A DNA stretch of 64,000 nt from Betaproteobacteria bacterium (lineage in GTDB: Bacteria; Pseudomonadota; Gammaproteobacteria; Burkholderiales; SG8-39), in assembly GCA_016713125.1 (NCBI GenBank), contig JADJPT010000007.1, positions 1 to 64,000 on the forward strand. The letters are read 5' to 3'. Every line of letters starts with the position of its first letter. Within the stretch, counting starts at the first letter, position 1. Positions 44,818-52,606 of the stretch are shown one piece after another. Position numbers and translations under genes: made by a program. The notes under the pieces are model-generated. The model did not search any database. It was not told the origin of the DNA and worked only from the letters and a program-made list of their open reading frames with translations.

Positions 44818-46227
44818 TTATTGCAACTTCACATACTCGTAGTCGACCGGCTGGTTGTTGATCCCGCGCTCCGGCGGGGCGATCCAGGCGGCCATCTTGC
44901 CGGGCTCGGCGACCTTCTGCATCAGGCTGCGCACGTGGGCGCGGTCGGCTTCCGAGGGCACCCATTCGTCCTTGCGCCGCGCGTATTCCTCCTGCGGGAT
45001 CTGTTTGCCTTCGGGCGTGACCGGCAGCCCGGACCACACGCCGATGCTGCGGCGGAAATGGATCGAGGGCAGGGACAGCCGGAAATCGTGACCGGCCTTC
45101 TCGATGGCGCGGTTCCAGCGCTTCATGCCGATCGCGCAGTCCTGCAGGTACGACTCGCGCATCACCTCGTTGAGTGCGTTGAGCATCGGCACGTCCTGCA
45201 CGCCTTCGGGCGTCTCCAGCTTCATCTGCTGTTCGCGCAGCACATGGTCGGCGTAGGTGGCCTCGTCGGGCCGGCCCTTGAGTCCGTTGGCGAAGTTGGC
45301 GGCCGAGTTCGAGGAGATCTCGGCGCCGAACAGGTCGAGCGACGAGGAACACCAGAAGTTGATGTACTTCTGCAGCAGGGGCAGGTCCACGCCGCCGGCG
45401 CGGCGGATGGCCGCCGTGTCGTCGGTGCCCAGCTCCTTCATGAGTTCCAGCGTGCGCTTGATCACGCGGCCGACGCCCGTCTCGCCGACGAACATGTGGT
45501 GGGCTTCCTCGGTCAGCATGAAGCGGCAGGTGCGCGACAGCGGATCGAACGAGGATTCGGCCAGGCTCTTCAGCTGGTACTTGCCGTCGCGGTCGGTGAA
45601 ATAGGTGAAGCAGTACAGCGAAAGCCAGTCGGTGATCGGCTCGTTGAAGGTCGACAGGATGCGCGGCTTGTCGGTGTCGCCCGAATGGCGCGCCAGCAGC
45701 TCCTCGGCCTCCTCGCGCCCGTCGCGGCCGAAGTAGGCGTGCAGCAGGTAGACCATGGCCCACAGGTGGCGGCCTTCCTCGACGTTGATCTGGAACAGGT
45801 TGCGCAGGTCGTAGAGCGAGGGGCAGGTGTGGCCGAGCAGGCGCTGCTGCTCCACCGAGGCCGGCTCGGTGTCGCCCTGCGTGACGATCAGGCGGCGCAG
45901 GGTCGAGCGGTGCTCGCCCGGCACCTGCTGCCAGACCGGCTGGCCCATGACGTCGCCGAAGCCGATGCGGCGGTCCGGCTCGGGGTCGGCGAGGAAGATG
46001 CCCCAGCGGTAGTCCGGCATCTTGACCGCGCCGTACTGCGCCCAGCCGTCGGCATCCACCGAGACCGCGGTGCGCAGGTAGACGTCGGCGCCCTGGAAGT
46101 CGGTGGGCCCCATGCCCTTCCACCAGTCGAGGAAGTGCGGCTGCCAGTGCTCGAGCGCGCGCTGCAGCGTGCGGTCGTTGGCCAGGTTGACGTTGTTGGG
46201 GATTTTTTCCGAGTAGTTGATCGACAT
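44818..46227 (-). CDS. boxB: Benzoyl-CoA 2,3-epoxidase oxygenase subunit
   Basis: BoxB is the diiron oxygenase that epoxidises benzoyl-CoA. The protein is 469 residues from MSINYSEKIPNNVNL, near the usual ~473. Two E-x-x-H iron-ligand motifs are visible: EEGRH near residue 150 and EEAHH near residue 240. The ATG at 46227 has GGAG upstream. No stop codon separates it from boxC, so one 1,107-residue open frame covers both. BoxB normally takes electrons from the reductase BoxA, whose gene is not found here. The next gene downstream is the convergent DnaJ-like gene. Confidence 0.93.
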   Translation of the reverse strand: MSINYSEKIPNNVNLANDRTLQRALEHWQPHFLDWWKGMGPTDFQGADVYLRTAVSVDADGWAQYGAVKMPDYRWGIFLADPEPDRRIGFGDVMGQPVWQQVPGEHRSTLRRLIVTQGDTEPASVEQQRLLGHTCPSLYDLRNLFQINVEEGRHLWAMVYLLHAYFGRDGREEAEELLARHSGDTDKPRILSTFNEPITDWLSLYCFTYFTDRDGKYQLKSLAESSFDPLSRTCRFMLTEEAHHMFVGETGVGRVIKRTLELMKELGTDDTAAIRRAGGVDLPLLQKYINFWCSSSLDLFGAEISSNSAANFANGLKGRPDEATYADHVLREQQMKLETPEGVQDVPMLNALNEVMRESYLQDCAIGMKRWNRAIEKAGHDFRLSLPSIHFRRSIGVWSGLPVTPEGKQIPQEEYARRKDEWVPSEADRAHVRSLMQKVAEPGKMAAWIAPPERGINNQPVDYEYVKLQ

Positions 46228-47910
46228 GCCGCTCCGAGCGCGGTCGGGCCAATTGCCCCTGCTCGCCGCCGGGGGGCGCGTCCGCGCGCTCCCATTCGCC
46301 TTGCTTCCGGTTCCGTAGACTTTCAGCGCGCCCTGTTCGCCCACGGCGTTGGGGCGGTTGAACACCCAGTTCTGCCAGGCAGTGAGCCGGCCGAAGATGC
46401 GCGTCTCCATGGTCTCGCGGCCGGCGAAGCGCAACGAGGCCTCCATGGCGGTCAGCGCGTCCGGCGAGAGGCTGGCGCGCTCCTCGATGGCGAGGCGGAT
46501 CTCGTCGTTCCAGTCCAGGTCGTCAGGCGCGAAGGTCACCAGGCCGAGCTTCGCGGCGGCCTCGGCGTGCATTTCCTCGTCGAGGGTGGCGCGCGCCAGC
46601 TGCACGGGCTCGTCCTCGCCGCAGAAGCGCGTCTCCAGGCGCGTGCGCCCGTTGGCCATGGCGTAGGCGCCGAAGTTCAGCGTCGAGAGCGCGACCTTCG
46701 GCGCCTCGTCGACGTCGGGCAGGGCCAGCATGTAGCTGCGGTCGGCGGCCAGCGCCAGCTCGAACAGCGTGCCGGCGAAGCAGGAGCCCTCGTCGATCAG
46801 CGCGATCATCGAGCGCGAGGCCACATCCATGCGCGAGAAGGTGCGGCGCAGGAAGCCCACGGTCTCGCGCACGAACCAGTGTTCGAGGTTCTGCTCGATC
46901 GCGCGGTCCACCGCCAGCACGTCGCCGGGCACGCCGCGCGTCTGCAGCACCCAGGTGCCTATCTCGGCCTCGTTGGTGCGCAACAGCAGGATGGCGTCGT
47001 CCAGTTCGCGCGCCATGGCCAGCGGCCACCAGTGCGCGCCCTGCGCGAGCATGGCCGTGGCATCGGTGGGCTGCACGCCGTGCGGGCCGCTCACCGTGAT
47101 GGTGGCGGTGCGGCCGTCGCGGTCCAGCGCCACCTGCACGTGCGGGTAGCTGTAGCCGTTCTCGTTGACGGTGCGCGTGAGCGGGGTGAGCGCCACGCCG
47201 GGGCCGCCCGGGCGGTCGGAGAGCCCGGCCAGTTCCAGCGCGCGCGCCTGCACCGATTCGGCGAAGGCCTGCGGTTTGGCGATGTGGTCGACCAGCTTCC
47301 ATTCCCTGGCGCGGTCGGCGCGCACGCCCTCCGAGGTGGTGCAGAACACATCGGCCAGGTCGCGGCGCACGCGGCGCTTGTCGGTCAGGCGCGTGAGGCC
47401 GCCGGTGCCCGGCAGCACGCCCAGCAGCGGAACCTCCGGGAGGCTCACGGTGGTCGAGCGGTCGTCGACCATGGCGATCTCGTCGCAGGCCAGCGCCATT
47501 TCGTAGCCGCCGCCGGCGGTCGCGCCGTTCAGCGCGGCGAGGAACTTGAGCCCGGAGTTGCGGCTGGAATCCTCGATGCCGTTGCGCGTCTCGTTGGTGA
47601 ACTTGCAGAAGTTGACCTTCCAGGCGTGCGTGCTCTGGCCCAGCATGTAGATGTTGGCGCCCGAACAGAACATGCGCGACTTGCCCGAGGTCAGCACCAC
47701 GCTCTTCACTTCCGGATGCTCGAAGCGGATGCGGTTCAGCGCATCGTTGAGCTCGATGTCCACGCCCAGGTCGTACGAGTTGAGCTTGAGCTTGTAGGTG
47801 GGGAACAGGCCCTTGTCCTCCTGGATGTCCAGGGTCAGCGTGGCCACCGGGCCGTCGCAGGAGAGCTTCCAGTGGTTGTAATGCGCGGGCTGGGTGTCGA
47901 AGGTGATCAT
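46228..47910 (-). CDS. boxC: 2,3-epoxybenzoyl-CoA dihydrolase (no stop before boxB)
   Basis: BoxC hydrolytically opens the epoxide of 2,3-epoxybenzoyl-CoA. The protein is about 540 residues of two crotonase-like halves, with GKSRMFCSGANIYMLGQS and NGATAGGGYEMALACDEI in the first. Family members end soon after VYGTGSKA. Here the frame continues GSARTRPPAASRGN... straight into BoxB without a stop, probably because the true stop was lost to an indel near 46285. The ATG at 47910 overlaps the boxR stop (ATGA), and AGGGAAA lies upstream. Confidence 0.92.
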
Positions 47911-48800
47911 GCGGTTTCCCTGTTGCGCGCCGGCTGCACGCAGGCGCGCAGTTCGGCGAGGCTGTGGCGGATGCTGCGGCCCGCGGTGTCGACGCTGGCG
48001 TCGGCGCGGGCGTACAGCGGGGTGCGTTCGACCAGCAACTGGCGCAGGTCGTCCATGGCGGCGGCGTGGCCCTGGATGGGGCGCATGTCGCCCTGCGCCA
48101 CCACGCGTGCCATGTGTTCTTCGGGCGCGGCGCGCAGCCACACTGTGTGGCAGGAGGAGAGCAGCCGCTCGTAGGTCTCGGGCGCCGACACCAGGCTGCC
48201 GCCGGTGGCGATCACCGCGGCGGGTTGCTCGGCCAGCACGCGTTCGAGCGCGCGGCGTTCGTAGCGGCGAAAGCCGTCCTGGCCGTACAGGCCGAACAGT
48301 TCGGCCAGCGTGGCGCCGGCTTCGCGCTCGACCTCGCGGTCCAGTTCGATGAAGGGCACGGCAAGTTCCGCGGCGAGCAGGGCGCCCAGCGTGGACTTGC
48401 CCGCGCCGCGCAGGCCGACCAGCGCGATGTGCGCATGGCGGGCGCGGAAATGCTCGAGCAGCACGCGCTGCGCGCCCTCCAGCTGGGCGGGCGAGAGCCC
48501 GGTCAGCAGGCGCTGCACGGCGGCGGCCTCGGCCGGCGCACCCGAGGCTTCGCTGACCAGGGCTTCGAGCGGCATGCGCATGGCCTGCGCGAGCTGGCGC
48601 AGCAGCAGGATGGACATGTTGCCCTGGCCGGCTTCGAGCTGGGCCAGGTAACGTTCCGAAACACCGGAGGTCTGCGCCAGCACCTTGCGCGTCACGTGCT
48701 GGCGTTCGCGCCAGCTGCGCACGCGCTCGCCCAGGCGCAGCAGGAAGGCCTCGTCTTCGAGGTCGCTGTCCGAGGCGGCGTAGGCGGTGCTGGGATTCAT
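47907..48800 (-). CDS. boxR: BoxR transcriptional regulator (XRE HTH fused to shikimate-kinase-like domain)
   Basis: A 297-residue repressor of box genes. The N-terminal XRE HTH (VLAQTSGVSERYLAQLEAGQ) is followed by a shikimate-kinase-like domain with P-loop GLRGAGKST near residue 140, plus FIELDREVE and ATGGSLV. This two-domain architecture is specific to BoxR, where the kinase-like part senses benzoyl-CoA. The ATG at 48800 lies 26 bases from the first operator copy. It is first in the boxR-boxC-boxB operon and probably represses both divergent arms. Confidence 0.94.
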   Translation of the reverse strand: MNPSTAYAASDSDLEDEAFLLRLGERVRSWRERQHVTRKVLAQTSGVSERYLAQLEAGQGNMSILLLRQLAQAMRMPLEALVSEASGAPAEAAAVQRLLTGLSPAQLEGAQRVLLEHFRARHAHIALVGLRGAGKSTLGALLAAELAVPFIELDREVEREAGATLAELFGLYGQDGFRRYERRALERVLAEQPAAVIATGGSLVSAPETYERLLSSCHTVWLRAAPEEHMARVVAQGDMRPIQGHAAAMDDLRQLLVERTPLYARADASVDTAGRSIRHSLAELRACVQPARNRETA

Positions 48801-48825
48801 CGGCTTGGTGCTCGTGAATGTCGTA

Positions 48826-48867
48826 TGCAATATAATGCTTGCATCGATGATCTGTTGCAATATAATG
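48826..48867. promoter_or_regulatory. Twin BoxR-type operators over a divergent promoter
   Basis: Two direct copies of TGCAATATAATG (48826-48837 and 48856-48867) are spaced 30 bases, about three helical turns. They fit the TGCA-N6-TGxx pattern described for BoxR boxes. The second copy contains the -10 of a near-consensus rightward promoter: TTGCAT (48839-48844), 16-base spacer, TATAAT (48861-48866). Binding would block RNA polymerase toward the flavodoxin-ligase genes. Confidence 0.75.
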
Positions 48868-48925
48868 TAAGTCAAGAATTGCCCCACATCAACGACGCCG
48901 CCAACTTCCGACGCAGCCACGCCCG

Positions 48926-49414
48926 ATGAGCGACAAACTCAAACTCACCATCCTGGTCGGCACCATGACCGGCACCGCGCAACTCGTGGCCCAGGAACTG
49001 GAGCTGGCCTGGGACGGCGAGGAGGCCGAGGTGCAGACCCTGCTGATGGACGGCCTCGACGCGAGCGTGTTCCGTCGCCCCGGCCTGTTCCTGCTGTGCA
49101 CCTCGACCTACGGGCAGGGCGACGTCCCGGACAACGCACGCAAGCTCTACGAGGATCTGGCCGCGGCGCGGCCCGACCTCTCCGGGGTGCGCTACGGCGT
49201 GTTCGGCCTGGGCGACCGCACCTATGCCGAGACCTTCAATTTCGGCGGCAGGAAGTTCGACGAGCTGCTGCTCGCGCTGGGCGCGCGGCGCATCGGCGAG
49301 CGTGTGCAGCACGACGCCTCATCGGGCGTGCTGCCCGAGGAACGGGCAGAGGAGTGGGCGCCGGGCTGGCTGACCGAGGCGCGCGCCGCGGCGCAGGCGC
49401 CGGCCGCGGCCTAG
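48926..49414 (+). CDS. Flavodoxin-domain protein (MioC-like)
   Basis: A 162-residue FMN-binding flavodoxin. The phosphate loop is VGTMTGTAQLVAQ near residues 11-23. FMN-stacking regions are CTSTYGQGDVP near residue 58 and FGLGDRTYAETFN near residue 93. There is no reductase domain. It is the first gene rightward from the BoxR operators, 49 bases before the benzoate-CoA ligase gene. Since boxA is missing, it is a candidate electron carrier to BoxB; that is inference, as no homologous case is known to me. Confidence 0.85.
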   Translation: MSDKLKLTILVGTMTGTAQLVAQELELAWDGEEAEVQTLLMDGLDASVFRRPGLFLLCTSTYGQGDVPDNARKLYEDLAAARPDLSGVRYGVFGLGDRTYAETFNFGGRKFDELLLALGARRIGERVQHDASSGVLPEERAEEWAPGWLTEARAAAQAPAAA

Positions 49415-49463
49415 CCGCAGCCTGCCGCAGGCCAGATAATAATAAGCAGAAGGAGGAGAGGGC

Positions 49464-51032
49464 ATGGCTCATACGCAAGCCGATCATTCGGTATCCCCGC
49501 CGCGCGTGCCGATCCCGCGCGATTACAACGCCGCGGTCGACCTGATCGAACGCAACCTGGCGGCCGGGCGCGGCGACAAGCCCGCCTTCATCGACGACGC
49601 GGGCACGCTCACCTATGCCGAACTCGCGCAGCGCGTCGACCGCTGCGGCAGCGCGCTGCGCGGCCTCGGTCTGGCGCAGGAAGACCGCGTCATGCTGGCC
49701 ATGCTCGACACCTGCGACTGGCCGGTGGCCTTTCTCGGGGCGATCAAGGCCGGCATCGTGCCGATCGCCGCCAACACCCTGCTGACCACGCGCGACTACG
49801 CGTTCATGCTGGCCGACAGCCGCGCCAAGGCGCTGATCGTCTCCGAGGCCCTGCTGCCGGCCTTCGCCCCGCTGCTCGACACGCTGCCGTTCCTCAGGCA
49901 CGTGATCGTGGCCGGCAAGGACACGCAGGGGCACCTGGGGTTCGCCGCACTGCTCGCGCAGGGCAGGCCGGCACTGGAGGCCGCGCCCACCACCGCTGAC
50001 GACGCCTGCTTCTGGCTGTATTCCTCGGGTTCCACCGGCACGCCCAAGGGCACCGTGCACGTGCACTCCAGCCTGATCCTCACCGCCGAACTCTATGCGC
50101 GGCCCATCCTCGGCATCCGCGAGGACGACGTGGTGTACTCGGCGGCCAAGCTGTTCTTCGCCTACGGGCTGGGCAACGGCCTGACCTTCCCGATGGCGGT
50201 GGGCGCCACCGCCGTGCTGATGGCCGAGCGGCCCACGCCGGCTGCGGTGTTCAAGCGCCTGCTCGAACGCCGTCCGAGCATCTTCTACGGCGTGCCCACG
50301 CTGTACGCGGCGCTGCTCGCCAGTCCCGAGTTCCCGGCGCGCGGCCGGCTCGCGCTGCGCGTCTGCGCCTCGGCCGGCGAAGCGCTGCCGGCCGACCTGG
50401 GCCGGCGCTGGACCGAGCGCACCGGCACCGAGATCCTCGACGGCATCGGCTCGACCGAGATGCTGCACATCTTCCTGTCGAACTCGCCCGGCCAGGTGCG
50501 CTACGGCTCGACCGGGCGCGCGGTGCCCGGCTATCGCCTCAAGGTGCTCGACGAGCAGGGCGTGCCGGTGAAGCCCGGCGAGGTCGGCGACCTGTACATC
50601 GCCGGGCCCACGGCGGCCAACGGCTACTGGAACCAGCGCGAGAAATCGCGCCTCACCTTCCAGGGCGAATGGACCAAGAGCGGCGACAAGTACGTGTTCG
50701 ACGAGCAGGGCGTGTACACCTACGCCGGGCGCTCCGACGACATGCTCAAGGTCTCGGGCATCTACGTTTCGCCCTTCGAGGTCGAGGGCGCGCTGCAGAC
50801 CCACCCGGCGGTGCTCGAGTGCGCGGTGGTCGGCCACCCCGACGCCGACGAACTGGTCAAGCCCAAGGCCTTCGTGGTGCTCAAGCCCGGCGCCGCAGTG
50901 GGCGAGGACGAGCTCAAGGCGCACGTCAAGTCGGTGCTGGCGCCCTACAAGTACCCGCGCTGGCTGGAGTTCGTGACCGAGTTGCCGAAAACCGCCACCG
51001 GCAAGATCCAGCGCTTCAAGCTGCGCGGCTGA
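49464..51032 (+). CDS. bclA: Benzoate-CoA ligase
   Basis: A 522-residue AMP-forming ligase that activates benzoate to benzoyl-CoA. The P-loop is WLYSSGSTGTPKGTVHVHSS, A5 is DGIGSTEMLHIFLSN and A8/hinge is GRSDDMLKVSGIYVSPFEVE; the catalytic Lys is in KTATGKIQRFK. GSTEMLHIFLSN and KLFFAYGLGNGLTFPM are hallmarks of benzoate-CoA ligases. The ATG at 49464 follows GGAGGAGAG. It supplies the substrate of BoxB and the effector sensed by BoxR. The adjacent sirtuin gene suggests control by lysine deacylation. Confidence 0.93.
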   Translation: MAHTQADHSVSPPRVPIPRDYNAAVDLIERNLAAGRGDKPAFIDDAGTLTYAELAQRVDRCGSALRGLGLAQEDRVMLAMLDTCDWPVAFLGAIKAGIVPIAANTLLTTRDYAFMLADSRAKALIVSEALLPAFAPLLDTLPFLRHVIVAGKDTQGHLGFAALLAQGRPALEAAPTTADDACFWLYSSGSTGTPKGTVHVHSSLILTAELYARPILGIREDDVVYSAAKLFFAYGLGNGLTFPMAVGATAVLMAERPTPAAVFKRLLERRPSIFYGVPTLYAALLASPEFPARGRLALRVCASAGEALPADLGRRWTERTGTEILDGIGSTEMLHIFLSNSPGQVRYGSTGRAVPGYRLKVLDEQGVPVKPGEVGDLYIAGPTAANGYWNQREKSRLTFQGEWTKSGDKYVFDEQGVYTYAGRSDDMLKVSGIYVSPFEVEGALQTHPAVLECAVVGHPDADELVKPKAFVVLKPGAAVGEDELKAHVKSVLAPYKYPRWLEFVTELPKTATGKIQRFKLRG

Positions 51033-51048
51033 GCGCGGGGGCGCGGCG

Positions 51049-51792
51049 GTGACCGTCGACAGCGTGCGCGGCTGGGTCGCCGCGGCCCGCCGCGTGGTGG
51101 TGCTCACCGGGGCCGGCATCTCGACCGAATCGGGGATTCCGGATTTCCGCGGGCCCGACGGCGTGTGGACGCGCGACCCCGAGGCCGAGAAGCTCTCCGA
51201 CATCCGCCATTACCTGGGCGACCCGGCGGTGCGCCGCCGCGCCTGGCAGAAGCGACTCACCGCCCCGGCCTGGCAGGCGCGGCCGAATGCCGGGCATGCG
51301 GCCCTGGTTGAACTGGAGCGGCGCGGCGCGCTGCATGCGCTGATCACGCAGAACATCGACGGCCTGCACCAGAAGGCCGGCAGTTCGCCCGACAAGGTGA
51401 TCGAGGTGCACGGCACCATGCACGAGGTGGTGTGCCGCGGCTGCGCGCGGCGCGGCCCCATGCTGCCGGTGCTCGAGCGCGTGCGCGCCGGCGAGGAGGA
51501 CCCGGCCTGCGCGCACTGCGGCGGCATCCTGAAGAGCGCCACCATCCTGTTCGGCGAAGGCCTGGAGCCCGGCGTGATGGAGCGCGCGCTGCGGGCGGCC
51601 GAGGCGGCCGACCTGCTGCTCGCGGTCGGCAGCAGCCTGCAGGTGTATCCGGTGGCCGGCGCGGTGCCTGCGGCCAAGCGGGCCGGCGCGCGCCTGGTGA
51701 TCGTCAACGCCGAACCGACGCCCTTCGACGACCTCGCCAACGCCGTGCTGCGCGGTTCCATCGGCGAGATCCTGCCGCGGCTGGTGGCCTGA
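51049..51792 (+). CDS. Sir2-family NAD-dependent protein deacylase
   Basis: A 247-residue sirtuin. NAD-binding signatures are GAGISTESGIPDFRG at the N-terminus and QNIDGLHQKAG with the catalytic His in EVHGTMHEVVC. The zinc-binding cysteines are C-x2-C (CRGC) and C-x2-C (CAHC). It lacks the Tyr-x-x-Arg succinyl-lysine signature after GPD, in the part I can see, so deacetylase activity is more likely than desuccinylase. GTG start 16 bases after the ligase stop. Neighbourhood points to reactivation of acetylated CoA ligases. Confidence 0.9.
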   Translation: MTVDSVRGWVAAARRVVVLTGAGISTESGIPDFRGPDGVWTRDPEAEKLSDIRHYLGDPAVRRRAWQKRLTAPAWQARPNAGHAALVELERRGALHALITQNIDGLHQKAGSSPDKVIEVHGTMHEVVCRGCARRGPMLPVLERVRAGEEDPACAHCGGILKSATILFGEGLEPGVMERALRAAEAADLLLAVGSSLQVYPVAGAVPAAKRAGARLVIVNAEPTPFDDLANAVLRGSIGEILPRLVA

Positions 51793-51875
51793 GTCCGGGC
51801 CTGGCGCGCGCGGGGCATACCCCGGGCGCACAGGGTAAAATCGGCGCTTCGAACGATGCGCACAGGAAAATCACC

Positions 51876-52265
51876 GTGAGCAGTCTGGCAAGAGCCCGCC
51901 CGGACGAACCGGGCATCGATCCCTCCGAACTCTATCGCGAGGACGTCTACACCGATCGCAAGGTCGGCACCATCCGCAGGCTGACTCCGGTCCAGGCCGA
52001 CGCCAGCGACGACACCACGCGCGAAATCGTCTACGTGGGCGAGACCCAGGTGATGACCAACATGGGCGCGCTGCCCATCGTGTTCGAGATCCCCGCCAAG
52101 GACCTCAAGGAGGCCGCCGAGCAGTTCGGCCCGCTCGCCAAGCAGACCATCGAGCGCACCATGCGCGAGCTGCAGGAACTGCGCCGCGAGCAGGCCTCGT
52201 CGCTGGTGATCCCCAAGGGCGGCATGCCGCCCCTGCCGGGCGGCGGCAAGATCCAGATGCCCTGA
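51876..52265 (+). CDS. Conserved hypothetical cytoplasmic protein, 129 aa
   Basis: The protein is read from GTG 51876 with AGGAAAA upstream. The sequence is acidic and helical: SELYREDVYTDRKVGTIRRL, then GETQVMTNMGALPIVFEIPA, then a helix rich in Glu/Arg (KQTIERTMRELQELRREQ) and a Pro/Gly tail. The pattern of a conserved core with flexible tail suggests a real small protein, but I do not recognise a family. It is separated from the sirtuin gene by 83 bases, and its own operon appears to continue into the next two genes. Confidence 0.65.
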   Translation: MSSLARARPDEPGIDPSELYREDVYTDRKVGTIRRLTPVQADASDDTTREIVYVGETQVMTNMGALPIVFEIPAKDLKEAAEQFGPLAKQTIERTMRELQELRREQASSLVIPKGGMPPLPGGGKIQMP

Positions 52266-52288
52266 ACGCCCGGCGCACGGGTGTCGCG

Positions 52289-52604
52289 ATGCTGGGCGGC
52301 TTGTTCAAATCCGGACGTATCGACGCCTTCGCGCATGCGCTGGCCGATGAACTCGCGCCGCGCCTGTCGGCCGCGGCCGGCGGCGCGCGCGCCTCGCGCG
52401 ACGGGGTGAAGCAGATGGAACGTTTGTTCGCCGAGGCCGAGTCGCGCGCCATCGCCTTCTCGCGCGAGCTGCGCCTGGGCGTTTACGGCAAGGCGCGGCT
52501 GTGCACTCGCTGCGCTGGCGGCTCACCGAACAGGCGCCGACGCGACCCTGCTGGCCACCGCGATGGAGCGCATCGTCGCCGCCGTGTCGCGGGACCGGGG
52601 CTGA
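52289..52604 (+). CDS. Small helical hypothetical protein (two frameshifts)
   Basis: About 105 residues after repair: MLGGLFKSGRIDAFAHALADELA ... MERLFAEAESRAIAFSREL, then HSLRWRLTEQ, then ATAMERIVAAVSRDRG. The frame changes near 52500 (one base missing after RL) and near 52545. The repaired stop, TGA at 52602-52604, lies two bases before the next gene's ATG. Without repair it reads through into the TPR protein. It is mostly helical and cytoplasmic. No family recognised. Confidence 0.6.
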
Positions 52605-52606
52605 GC

